From contig QHBM01000013.1 of the NCBI GenBank assembly GCA_003244145.1, positions 1 to 64,000 of the forward strand: a stretch of DNA of 64,000 bases, given 5' to 3'. Under the pieces are notes generated by a model. It was not told the DNA's origin, did not search any database, and was given only the letters and a program-made list of their open reading frames with translations. Origin of the DNA: Chthoniobacterales bacterium (GTDB taxonomy: Bacteria > Verrucomicrobiota > Verrucomicrobiia > Chthoniobacterales > UBA10450). Of this stretch, positions 31,110 to 39,135 are shown piece by piece (the stretch's first letter is position 1; every line of letters begins with the position of its first letter). The translations under genes were made by a program, and so were the position numbers.

Positions 31110-31688
31110 ATGAATTGGGCAGCATTAAAAGCGAAGCTGACGCGAAAACATAATCTTCCGCCGCGCCCTATCCGGCATCTGGCCCGGCTCGCCTTTGTCG
31201 CTTTTCTTCTCACCTTCGTCATCTCGCGCGTCTGCGTGATCCTCATCATGACGCGCCGGATGCCGAACCTTTTCTTCCACGCGGGCGGGACCCACGTGCA
31301 TCATCTCAATTACGGGATCTTTCTCCTTTCGATCACGGGGGCGGTGCTGCTCTTCGCGCCGTTCCCACGTGAGAAACGCGGCTTGTGGGCGCTCCTCTAT
31401 GGACTCGCCATGGGCCTGACCTTCGACGAATTCGGCATGTGGCTGAACCTCGGCGGGAGCTATTGGCAGCGCGCCAGTTTCGACGGTGTGATCGTGGTGC
31501 TGACCGCCTTCGGCCTGATCGCTTTCGCGCCCCGCTGGGAACGCGTCCGCTCGCATCACTTCATCAGCGGCTTGCTGCTGCTAGTTGTGGTCGGGTCGTT
31601 CTACCTGGTGCTCTTCAAATCGCTCCGGCACGCGAATGAGATGCTCATGCCGCGCCTGATCGAGATCGAGGAAGCCGGGCCGCGCTAG
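31110..31688 (+). CDS. polytopic membrane protein, hypothetical
   Basis: LARLAFVAFLLTFVISRVCVILIMTRRMPNLFFHAGGTHVHHLNYGIFLLSITGAVLLF…; start at internal ATG 31110. Confidence 0.65.
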   Translation: MNWAALKAKLTRKHNLPPRPIRHLARLAFVAFLLTFVISRVCVILIMTRRMPNLFFHAGGTHVHHLNYGIFLLSITGAVLLFAPFPREKRGLWALLYGLAMGLTFDEFGMWLNLGGSYWQRASFDGVIVVLTAFGLIAFAPRWERVRSHHFISGLLLLVVVGSFYLVLFKSLRHANEMLMPRLIEIEEAGPR

Positions 31689-31700
31689 CCCGAGAAACTT

Positions 31701-31732
31701 AACCGCGGATTACGCGGATGACTCGGATGGGA
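31701..31732 (+). repeat. REP-like repeat, left flank of GxxExxY gene
   Basis: AACCGCGGATTACGCGGATGACTCGGATGGGAAAGG-type sequence; inverted relative to 32244-32276. Confidence 0.75.
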
Positions 31733-31788
31733 AAGGACTGAGGAAGGAATCGACGCTGGGACCGGGCTACTGATAATTTGCCTTGTCA

Positions 31789-31813
31789 GTGCAATCCGCG
31801 TAATTCGCGGTCA
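31789..31813 (-). repeat. REP-like repeat (inner copy)
   Basis: gtgcaatccgcgtaattcgcggtc, reverse complement GACCGCGAATTACGCGGATTGCAC. Confidence 0.65.
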
Positions 31814-31826
31814 ACAATCGCCTCGG

Positions 31827-32267
31827 ATGGGGAACATAATTCACGAGCAACTTAGCAGGGCGATCATCGGGATCGCGATGGAGGTGCTTAATGAGTTGAA
31901 GCCTGGACTTGATAAGGCGCTTTACGAGCGTGCGATGGCGATAGAGTTGCGCCGACAAGGTCATGTCGTGGCCGTGCAGCAATCCTTTCCGGTGTTTTAT
32001 CGCGCCGAGTTGATCGGAAGTCTCGTTCCTGATTTGATCGTCGATATCTCTATCATCGTGGATACGAAAGTTGTCTCTGCGTTTTCCGACACGCACATCG
32101 CCCAAATGATTGGCTACTTGAACATCACCGGGTTGGAACTTGCGCTGCTTCTAAACTTCAAAAACGCCCGGCTCGATTGGAAACGAGTGGTGCGCCAACA
32201 GAAGATCAGCGACGCGCATCCCCCCGATCTTAAATCCTTATTCTCCCTATCCGTGCCATCCGCATAA
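31827..32267 (+). CDS. GxxExxY family protein
   Basis: IIGIAMEVLNELKPGLDKALYERAMAIELRRQGH…FYRAELIGSLVPDLIVD…QMIGYLNITGLELALLLNF; canonical family pattern. Confidence 0.88.
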   Translation: MGNIIHEQLSRAIIGIAMEVLNELKPGLDKALYERAMAIELRRQGHVVAVQQSFPVFYRAELIGSLVPDLIVDISIIVDTKVVSAFSDTHIAQMIGYLNITGLELALLLNFKNARLDWKRVVRQQKISDAHPPDLKSLFSLSVPSA

Positions 32268-32276
32268 TCCGCGGTT
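32244..32276 (-). repeat. REP-like repeat, right flank of GxxExxY gene (overlaps its 3' end)
   Basis: Reverse complement AACCGCGGATTATGCGGATGGCACGGATAGGGA; about four mismatches to the 31701 copy. Confidence 0.75.
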
Positions 32277-32282
32277 GCTCCC

Positions 32283-32798
32283 CTACTTGATCACCTTAAT
32301 GGAATCGACGATGGCGCCGATATCATCGCCATGCTTTTGCATGGCGACGGCGAGCCCGCTGAACATCAGGAAATAGGCGTCGCCTCCCTCTTTCGGTTCG
32401 ATCGCGAGCAACTCCGCCGTGATCCCCTGACCCGACGACTTCCCTTTCACGACATAAATCGTCCCCTTCACGCCGTTCTTGTTCGTGTCGTCACCCAGGT
32501 CCTTGGATTCGACCTCCTTCATGCTGGCCGCTTTCGTGAAAGTCTTTGCCAGGTCGGGCAACTGTTCTTTCACCTGGGGAAAGGTCTGGCCCATTTTGTT
32601 CACGTTGAGCGTGAGCCCTTGCGCATCGCCCGACTTGCAGACCAGATCGCCGTCCTTGTCCGCCTCCACGGTCCAGCCTTCGGGCAACTTGAAACTAAAG
32701 TCCGGATCCTTTTCCGGGAACTTGATGCTCTTGGCCTGGAGCGCGGTTACGGCGGAAAGAAAGAGGCAGGCAGCGATCGTGGTGTAGTTGATTTTCAT
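32283..32798 (-). CDS. exported hypothetical protein (paralog of next gene)
   Basis: Signal peptide; KSIKFPEKDPDFSFKLPEGWTVEADKDGDLVCKSGD…. Confidence 0.7.
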   Translation of the reverse strand: MKINYTTIAACLFLSAVTALQAKSIKFPEKDPDFSFKLPEGWTVEADKDGDLVCKSGDAQGLTLNVNKMGQTFPQVKEQLPDLAKTFTKAASMKEVESKDLGDDTNKNGVKGTIYVVKGKSSGQGITAELLAIEPKEGGDAYFLMFSGLAVAMQKHGDDIGAIVDSIKVIK

Positions 32799-32824
32799 AA
32801 GGTTGGATTTGAAGTCAGGGCGTA

Positions 32825-33325
32825 CTAGTTATCGACGGCTTTGATCGAGCGAATCAACTCGTTCATATCTTTATCGTGCGCTTTGTCGAGGGTCTTGGGC
32901 GCCGCGCCGACAATTGAAAAAAAATTGTCGGGACTCGGGGCGAAAACGATGGCGTTCAGCGACATCTCGGTGCCATCGACCGTGCCGTGGCCTTGCATCA
33001 CCACCATTAACATGTTCTTCAGCTCCCGGACGTGAGGCCCTTCCGTCTTGTAGTTCTCGCACTTCATCGCGTCCGCCATGCCCTTGAGAATCTTGGGAAG
33101 AAGTTCCTTCGCATCATCGGTGTTCTTGACGGCGGGGGACGAGACGATGCCGATCTTGAAGCCATCTTCCGAGGTGCAATAGATCCGGCCATCCTTTGCT
33201 GTCTCAACGGTCCAGCTATCCGGCATGGTGAAAGTGAAGGCGGGGGATTTCTCCGGAAATTCAACCGTCTTCGCGAAAGCGGGTGTGAGGAGAGCGAAGA
33301 CGATCGCGAGAGAAAGTTTTTTCAT
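32825..33325 (-). CDS. exported hypothetical protein (paralog of previous gene)
   Basis: Signal peptide; KTVEFPEKSPAFTFTMPDSWTVETAKDGRIYCTSEDG…. Confidence 0.7.
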   Translation of the reverse strand: MKKLSLAIVFALLTPAFAKTVEFPEKSPAFTFTMPDSWTVETAKDGRIYCTSEDGFKIGIVSSPAVKNTDDAKELLPKILKGMADAMKCENYKTEGPHVRELKNMLMVVMQGHGTVDGTEMSLNAIVFAPSPDNFFSIVGAAPKTLDKAHDKDMNELIRSIKAVDN

Positions 33326-33375
33326 GGCGCCGTTCTACAGGCGGAGGAGAAGATTGTAAACACACATCGGGTTTT

Positions 33376-33410
33376 CATCCTCCATCCTCTATCCTCTATC
33401 CTCCATCCTC
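33376..33410. repeat. five-copy 7-bp tandem array (YATCCTC)
   Basis: catcctc catcctc tatcctc tatcctc catcctc; overlaps the 3' end of yidD. Confidence 0.85.
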
Positions 33411-33793
33411 GCTTTCGGAACGGGATCTTCCGTTCCGAACGGCACCCACGGCATGCAACGAAACAACCTCGATGTCGTCATCCAGAGTCCTTTGGGAAAA
33501 CCGTGCGCGTGCATCGCTTGTTCCGAATAGACGGAGCAAGTCGGCCGGAAACGGCACCGGATAAAATAACGGCCGGGCGGTTGCAGAATCAGCCGGTAGC
33601 CGTCGATGACAATAACCTGGTAGAGAAGCACGGAAACCTGCTTATCGGGCGGCCGCGTCCAATCGCACAGCGCGGCTATGGCCAGAACCACCGCCGCGAT
33701 GCAAAAAATCCGACGTCGCCGCTTCCTTACGGGCGACCGCAATGAGGACAGACCGCGCTGCCTTCCAGGCGCTTCTTCTGGCAGTTCGGACAT
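33389..33793 (-). CDS. yidD: membrane protein insertion efficiency factor YidD
   Basis: LLYQVIVIDGYRLILQPPGRYFIRCRFRPTCSVYSEQAMHAHGFPKGLWMTTSRLFRCMPW; start uncertain (ATG 33793 or TTG 33742). Confidence 0.88.
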   Translation of the reverse strand: MSELPEEAPGRQRGLSSLRSPVRKRRRRIFCIAAVVLAIAALCDWTRPPDKQVSVLLYQVIVIDGYRLILQPPGRYFIRCRFRPTCSVYSEQAMHAHGFPKGLWMTTSRLFRCMPWVPFGTEDPVPKARMEDRG

Positions 33794-34149
33794 GCGACGA
33801 GGTTGCCTTTCGGGCGGGTGACGAGATGAACGATCAACGCGATGACCCAGGTAAATGGAATCCATCCCAGGACCGTGACGAGCTGGGCGTTTTCGGATTG
33901 GCGGCTCTTGGCGTCGCGCATGATCCAGATGGCCGTGAAAATCCAGGCCCCGATCGCCGCCGCGATCAATAGAAAATAAACGATACAGCAGGCGACGCCG
34001 ACTCCGGCCAGCCCGGTCGCGGCGGCCGCAGCTGCGGCCGCATCCTCGGTGCTGGGCGAACTATTGGGACTAACGCTCGGGGTGGCGCGTTGCGCGAACA
34101 GTGTCGCCGCAGTGAAAAAGAGTGGCAGTGCGGAAACGAGTCGCTTCAT
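33727..34149 (-). CDS. membrane protein with C-terminal zinc-ribbon (CPNC…CPHC)
   Basis: MKRLVSALPLFFTAATLFA…WIFTAIWIMRDAKSRQSENAQLVTVLGWIPFTWVIALIVHLVTRPKGNLVACPNCQKKRLEGSAVCPHCGRP. Confidence 0.7.
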   Translation of the reverse strand: MKRLVSALPLFFTAATLFAQRATPSVSPNSSPSTEDAAAAAAAATGLAGVGVACCIVYFLLIAAAIGAWIFTAIWIMRDAKSRQSENAQLVTVLGWIPFTWVIALIVHLVTRPKGNLVACPNCQKKRLEGSAVCPHCGRP

Positions 34150-34175
34150 GAGCACATCCTTAGAATTTTTCGGGG

Positions 34176-34194
34176 GTGCGTGTCAACGCAATTA
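34176..34194 (-). promoter_or_regulatory. candidate promoter element (TTGACA-containing 19-bp duplicate)
   Basis: Reverse complement TAATTGCGTTGACACGCAC; identical 19 bp upstream of the paralogous gene at 34680-34698. Confidence 0.5.
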
Positions 34195-34341
34195 GCAGAA
34201 CATCCCGCGCGGAGCGCCGTTAGCCTAACGACATCGCCGCGGCTGCAAAGGCAACCGCGGCGATTCAATTCGTTCGAACCGAGACGCGCGTTCCGCCGGA
34301 AAACCGGCTGGCGCGCGCGCTCCCGTCACAATTTTTTTCGG

Positions 34342-34653
34342 TTACGGATTCGGGCCGCCCGGGATCGTTTTCGGACGCGTGATCAGATGCACGATCAGGC
34401 CCACGGGCCAGACGAGCCATCCCAGCACGGTCACCAGGGTCGCGTTCGGCGAATTGCGCTTTTTCGCATCGCGCATGATCCAGATCGCGACGAAAAGCCA
34501 GATCGCGATCATGATGATCTGGAAGATGCAAACGCCGCCAAAAATGCCGGCGGCGGCAGCGCCGCTCAGGTCTGCGGGAGTGGGTGAGTCAGTTTGCGCG
34601 AGCAAACTGGTGACGGTTAAAACCAACGGGAGTCCGAATAGAAGTCGCTTCAT
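34342..34653 (-). CDS. membrane protein, paralog of 33727..34149 without the zinc-ribbon
   Basis: MKRLLFGLPLVLTVTSLLAQ…WLFVAIWIMRDAKKRNSPNATLVTVLGWLVWPVGLIVHLITRPK. Confidence 0.7.
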   Translation of the reverse strand: MKRLLFGLPLVLTVTSLLAQTDSPTPADLSGAAAAGIFGGVCIFQIIMIAIWLFVAIWIMRDAKKRNSPNATLVTVLGWLVWPVGLIVHLITRPKTIPGGPNP

Positions 34654-34679
34654 ATTTTTCTGATTACGAAGTTCTGCCT

Positions 34680-34698
34680 GTGCGTGTCAACGCAATTA
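34680..34698 (-). promoter_or_regulatory. candidate promoter element (TTGACA-containing 19-bp duplicate)
   Basis: Same 19-mer as 34176-34194. Confidence 0.5.
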
Positions 34699-34718
34699 CC
34701 AAATTTTCTTTCCCGCTT

Positions 34719-35258
34719 TTACTTGTGAGACGATTCCAGAATCCCCTGCAAAGCCGCCAGACCGCCAAAAAAGATGAGATAGATTACCCACGAAACGATG
34801 GCGAAATATCCGATGATCAGGCCCGTTAACGCCAAACCCCGGCCCTGCAAGGTGGGATTTGCCGCAATCTTCGATAAACCGAGGTGTCCGCAAATCACCG
34901 CGGCAATCCCAAGGATAGGGCCACCGCAACAAAATCCCAGGAGCCCGACCAAACTCAGCACGAGCGACCAAATCGCCAGCGGCTCAGTCCGAGCTGCGGG
35001 GATCGCCGCGGCTGGAACGACGGGACCGGCGGCTGCGGCCGGAGCAGCGCTCGGAGTAATTGAGGCAGGAAGCGTCGGGCTCGCGCTGGCGGCAGCGGCG
35101 CTCACTCCCGGGATGGTCGAGAGTGCAGCCCAACCCGCGGCGCCTTCGTACCACGCATTGTCGGTGAGGGTCAGCGTTCCAGCCGCCAACTGGCGGTTGA
35201 TTTCCTCCAGCGAAAAAGGCCCAAGCTGTTTTCCATCGCGCGCGATATAAATCTGCAT
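34719..35258 (-). CDS. GYF_2-like domain plus DUF4190-like membrane protein
   Basis: MQIYIARDGKQLGPFSLEEINRQLAAGTLTLTDNAWYEGAAGWAAL… then …LVLSLVGLLGFCCGGPILGIAAVICGHLGLSKI. Confidence 0.8.
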   Translation of the reverse strand: MQIYIARDGKQLGPFSLEEINRQLAAGTLTLTDNAWYEGAAGWAALSTIPGVSAAAASASPTLPASITPSAAPAAAAGPVVPAAAIPAARTEPLAIWSLVLSLVGLLGFCCGGPILGIAAVICGHLGLSKIAANPTLQGRGLALTGLIIGYFAIVSWVIYLIFFGGLAALQGILESSHK

Positions 35259-35393
35259 GCGCCCAGTGTGTTAAGCGCGAGCGAAAAGCGTCAAGCCGAA
35301 ACCCAGGCGCGGCGCGATTCGCGGATCGCGTTTCCATTCAAAAGAAACGCTTGTCAGATTTCTCCTCGCTCGCCAGCATCCGGGGAAACCCAC

Positions 35394-36290
35394 ATGGAAG
35401 AACCGAAAAAATCCAAGCTGCCTTTAATCATCGGGGTTGTGCTTTTGCTCCTCTTTGCCGGCGCCTACATTTTTGTCCTCAACGCCTACAAGAACGAAAC
35501 TGCCAATCGCGCCGCCGAGCTCACGGCTGACACCCAAAAAGCCGGCGAGAACCACATCGATGTAGTTGGCCGAATCGTGACCGTCGACCCGATCAAAGGC
35601 GACGTGGTGGTGCGGCTCGAATTCACTCCAAAGGGTTCGTTGGGATCGGCCGATGGCGCGACTCTCGCGCGCGACCTCGATCTCTACGTCGCGAGCTCCA
35701 CGGGCAAGAACGTACACGAATTCAAAAAGGGAAAGCGGATGAATCCAGTCGAGGCGGTCTTCGAGATCTACGAAGGCGAGGTGATGGATTATCCGTTCGA
35801 TACCCACACGGCGGAAATCGGGTTCTTCTTTGAACCGCCGGTTAAGGGTGGCGAGAGCGGAGGGAGCGAGTCGGTCCCGATGGCGGTGGAACTGCGCGGC
35901 TCAGTGGCCGGCCTGCGCATCGACGCGGAATATGCGAAGGAGAACACACCGGACCACGCGGTTATCGAAGTCAACGTCCAGCGCGCATCCACGGCGGTTT
36001 TCTTCTCCGTGTTCATCATGATCGCGATGTGGGCGCTGACCATCGGTGTGCTCTGCCTGGTGTTCCGCGTCTTCGCCGGGCATCGCAAGATCGAGATCTC
36101 GATGTTTTCGTTTCTAGGCGCTCTTCTGTTCGCTTTTCCGGCTCTGCGCAATAGTCAGCCGGGCACTCCGCCCATCGGGACGATGAGCGACTTTCTCGCT
36201 TTCTTCTGGGCGGAAGTGATCATCGCGCTGTCGTTGCTCTCCGTGGTCCTGCGCTGGATCATCCGGGGAGCCGGGGGCGACGCGAAGTAA
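35394..36290 (+). CDS. DUF4436-like membrane protein
   Basis: N-terminal TM, VRLEFTPKGSL…YPFDTHTAEIGFFF…, C-terminal TMs; start at internal ATG. Confidence 0.6.
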   Translation: MEEPKKSKLPLIIGVVLLLLFAGAYIFVLNAYKNETANRAAELTADTQKAGENHIDVVGRIVTVDPIKGDVVVRLEFTPKGSLGSADGATLARDLDLYVASSTGKNVHEFKKGKRMNPVEAVFEIYEGEVMDYPFDTHTAEIGFFFEPPVKGGESGGSESVPMAVELRGSVAGLRIDAEYAKENTPDHAVIEVNVQRASTAVFFSVFIMIAMWALTIGVLCLVFRVFAGHRKIEISMFSFLGALLFAFPALRNSQPGTPPIGTMSDFLAFFWAEVIIALSLLSVVLRWIIRGAGGDAK

Positions 36291-36363
36291 AGGACTGGTG
36301 TCTATTTCAGATCGCGTTGAGTCATTAGGCTCCGGTTTGACCACGCGCGACGGTTGCACTCGG

Positions 36364-36398
36364 ACGTCCAACGTCCAACGTTCAACATCCAACGTTCA
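36364..36398. repeat. five-copy 7-bp tandem array (ACGTYCA)
   Basis: acgtcca acgtcca acgttca acatcca acgttca immediately upstream of the SIS gene. Confidence 0.85.
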
Positions 36399-36407
36399 AC
36401 GCTTCTG

Positions 36408-37031
36408 ATGAAACCCACTTCGTCACTCTTACAGCGTTATCCGGTTCTCCATGCCTGCGAGCAGGATCTGAGTGCGGCGTTTGATATTCTGACGCGCGCT
36501 TATAAGGCCGGAAACAAACTGCTCGTGTGCGGCAATGGCGGCAGCGCGGCGGACAGCGACCACATCGTCGGAGAGTTGATGAAAGGATTCTTGAAACGCC
36601 GGCCTATTTCCGCTGCGCACGCAGCCCAGCTCAAAGCCGAGGGTGGAAAAAATATCGCCAGCCGGCTCCAGGGAACGCTGCCCGCGATTTCCTTGCCCTC
36701 CCAGGTGGCGCTGGTCACCGCAATTGGCAACGACATTGGCTATGACATGGTTTTTGCCCAACAGGTTTATGGATTGGGGCGAACCGGAGACGCCCTCTTG
36801 GGCATCAGCACTTCGGGACAATCGGAGAACATCTGCAACGCCGTCATCGTCGCGAAAGCGTTTGGCCTGAAATCAATCGCGCTCACTGGCCGATCGGGAG
36901 GCAAGCTCGCGCCTCTGGCCGACGTAGCCATCAAGGTCCCCGCCGACGACGTGGCGGAAATCCAGGAACTCCACCTACCGGTTTACCATTGGTTATCGAC
37001 AGAGCTGGAAGCGGTCTTCTTCGCCGAGTAG
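36408..37031 (+). CDS. SIS domain phosphosugar isomerase (GmhA-like)
   Basis: LLVCGNGGSAADSDHIVGELMKGF…ISTSGQSENICNAV…ALTGRSGGKLAPLADVAIKVPADDVAEIQELHLPVYHWL. Confidence 0.85.
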   Translation: MKPTSSLLQRYPVLHACEQDLSAAFDILTRAYKAGNKLLVCGNGGSAADSDHIVGELMKGFLKRRPISAAHAAQLKAEGGKNIASRLQGTLPAISLPSQVALVTAIGNDIGYDMVFAQQVYGLGRTGDALLGISTSGQSENICNAVIVAKAFGLKSIALTGRSGGKLAPLADVAIKVPADDVAEIQELHLPVYHWLSTELEAVFFAE

Positions 37032-37035
37032 CACC

Positions 37036-39012
37036 CTAGATCACGCGCTCGTTGCCGCCGTCGACCGGAATCTGCGCGCCTGTAGTCTTCGCATAGGTGG
37101 GTCCGCATAACTCAGCCGCTAGCTCCGCTACATCAGTGCTTCGAACTTCGGTCCTGAGAATGTTGTTCTTCTTGTAAGCCTCGACCGACAAGCCATAGCT
37201 TTCAGCCCGCGCTCTTAGCACCTCATCTGTCCAGATAGCCGTGTCGAAGACGGCGTTCGGATGAAGGATGTTTACCCGAATGTTCGCCCTACCCCATTCT
37301 AATGCCGCTACGCGTGCTAGTTGAGTGAGCGCGGCTTTGGAGGCGGAGTAAGCGGCCGCTCCGGGTCCGGGCGCGGCGACGTTTTTGGATCCGATAACCA
37401 CTACCCGGCCACCGCCCGGCGCCAGTTTCAGAAGCGGATAACATTCGCGCATCAGGGTCAGGTTTGCGTCCACGTTGACCGCGAAAACTTTTCTCCATTC
37501 TTCGAGCGAGAGCGCTTCGACAGGCCGGCTCGCGGGAAAGACACCTGCATTCAAAATCAGCATGTCCAATCCGCCGTATGTTCGAACCGCGCTTTCCAAC
37601 GCGCGCGTAATCGCGTCTTCGGAGGTGATGTCGCATTGCAACCCGAGAAAATCCGAACGGGAGCCGGCTGTTGTCGCGACTTGAGGATCTAGATCGAGAC
37701 CTGCCACCGCCGCTCCGCGTTTCAGCAAAGCTTCCACGCAAGCTTTCCCGATTCCGGAGGCGGCGCCGGTCACCAGTGCGATCTCGCCCGCGAAAACCGG
37801 CTGCTTCCCCGCGCGCCGCAACTTTGCCTGTTCCAAATCCCAGTACTCAAATTGAAATAGTTCCTGCTCCGAAAGAACGTGATAACCGCCGAGTGCTTCC
37901 GCCCGCGAAATCACATCGATGGTATGTGAGTAAAGATCGCGCGCGATCCCGGCCTCCTTTGCGGAGCGCCCAACAGTCGCTAGTCCAAATTCCGGATCGA
38001 GAATTATTCGCGGCGCTGGATCGAGCATCGTCTTCGCTTCCTTGATGCGAGAAGCGTTGCGCGAAAAATATTCGCGATAGCCGGCGGCATAGGCCTTCAC
38101 GTCCCGGCCCAACAAAGGCAGACGTTTCGTGCGCAGGATGTGGTCGGGTGTGGCGGGCCCGCGTTGCGATACTTCCCGCACGTTGCCACCCTGGGCGAAC
38201 GCGAGAAACTTTGCCTCCGAATGCGTGGACAACACGACCGGCGAACCGGCGGCACTGGCCACATCATATCTGAGCGCCGCCAGCTCCAGCCGCACCGACT
38301 TCGGCGCGACCGGTTTTTCTGCGACCGGCAAATCCCACGCGCCTTGTTGTTTCAAATAACTCTCGGCCCGCTCGACCAGAGCAATCATGCGGCCGTACGA
38401 TTCTTCCGCCGTCGCACCGAAGGAGAACACGCCGTGCTTGAGCAAGACCATTCCGATCGTTGATGGCTTCGCTTCCGCGCTGAATTTTTTTGCGCAAACT
38501 TTCGCCAGCTCGAATCCCGGCATGACGTACGGGACAATCACGACGTCGTCGCCATAGATTTCGCGGATGCGCGCTTCGCCATCGCCGGTGTTCGTGATCG
38601 CGAGGACCGCGTCGGCATGGGTGTGATCGACGAATTTATGGGGGATGACCGCGTGCAGGATCGTTTCGACCGAAGGCGACGGCGCACCTGTGCGAGTGAC
38701 ATTCGTCGCCAGCTCGTTGACCATCTGCGGATCGGACAACGTCTCGAGCTGCGCCAGTTTCAGCAAAGGCGCCAGGCGCACCGGGGCGAATCCATTCACT
38801 TCGATTGTTTCCAAATCCCAGCCGCTGCCTTTGACGTAAAGAATTTCCTCCTCTTCGCCGGCGACATTGCGCTCCTTCACTTTCATCGACGTGTTGCCGC
38901 CGCCGTGGAGCACGAGGGTATCGTCGCGCCCCAATAACCGTGAGCTATAGACGCGCAGCTCCAGATCGGTGGTGCATTTGCCGGCCTCGGCGGCGTCCCA
39001 AAGATTCTTCAT
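37036..39012 (-). CDS. bifunctional class II aldolase / short-chain dehydrogenase (RhaD-like)
   Basis: N-terminal aldolase (LHGGGNTSMKVKE…HTHADAVLA…LLKHGVFSFG); C-terminal SDR (ALVTGAASGIGKACVEAL…YSASKAALTQLARVAALEWG…TTGAQIPVDGGNERVI). Confidence 0.88.
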   Translation of the reverse strand: MKNLWDAAEAGKCTTDLELRVYSSRLLGRDDTLVLHGGGNTSMKVKERNVAGEEEEILYVKGSGWDLETIEVNGFAPVRLAPLLKLAQLETLSDPQMVNELATNVTRTGAPSPSVETILHAVIPHKFVDHTHADAVLAITNTGDGEARIREIYGDDVVIVPYVMPGFELAKVCAKKFSAEAKPSTIGMVLLKHGVFSFGATAEESYGRMIALVERAESYLKQQGAWDLPVAEKPVAPKSVRLELAALRYDVASAAGSPVVLSTHSEAKFLAFAQGGNVREVSQRGPATPDHILRTKRLPLLGRDVKAYAAGYREYFSRNASRIKEAKTMLDPAPRIILDPEFGLATVGRSAKEAGIARDLYSHTIDVISRAEALGGYHVLSEQELFQFEYWDLEQAKLRRAGKQPVFAGEIALVTGAASGIGKACVEALLKRGAAVAGLDLDPQVATTAGSRSDFLGLQCDITSEDAITRALESAVRTYGGLDMLILNAGVFPASRPVEALSLEEWRKVFAVNVDANLTLMRECYPLLKLAPGGGRVVVIGSKNVAAPGPGAAAYSASKAALTQLARVAALEWGRANIRVNILHPNAVFDTAIWTDEVLRARAESYGLSVEAYKKNNILRTEVRSTDVAELAAELCGPTYAKTTGAQIPVDGGNERVI

Positions 39013-39135
39013 GGCGCTAGGTGCATCTTCATTGGTCGGGCGAGACTCTGTCGAGCGGAACATCGCTTCGTCGATTACGCATTGACACTGCGCCATCCGC
39101 CGCCGGATACATCCCAGCGTGAGTGACGGTCTGCG

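Noticed and set aside
30961-32276. Repeats considered as a CRISPR array
   Set aside because: Units are in mixed orientation and irregularly spaced with genes between them; no direct-repeat/spacer periodicity and no cas genes.
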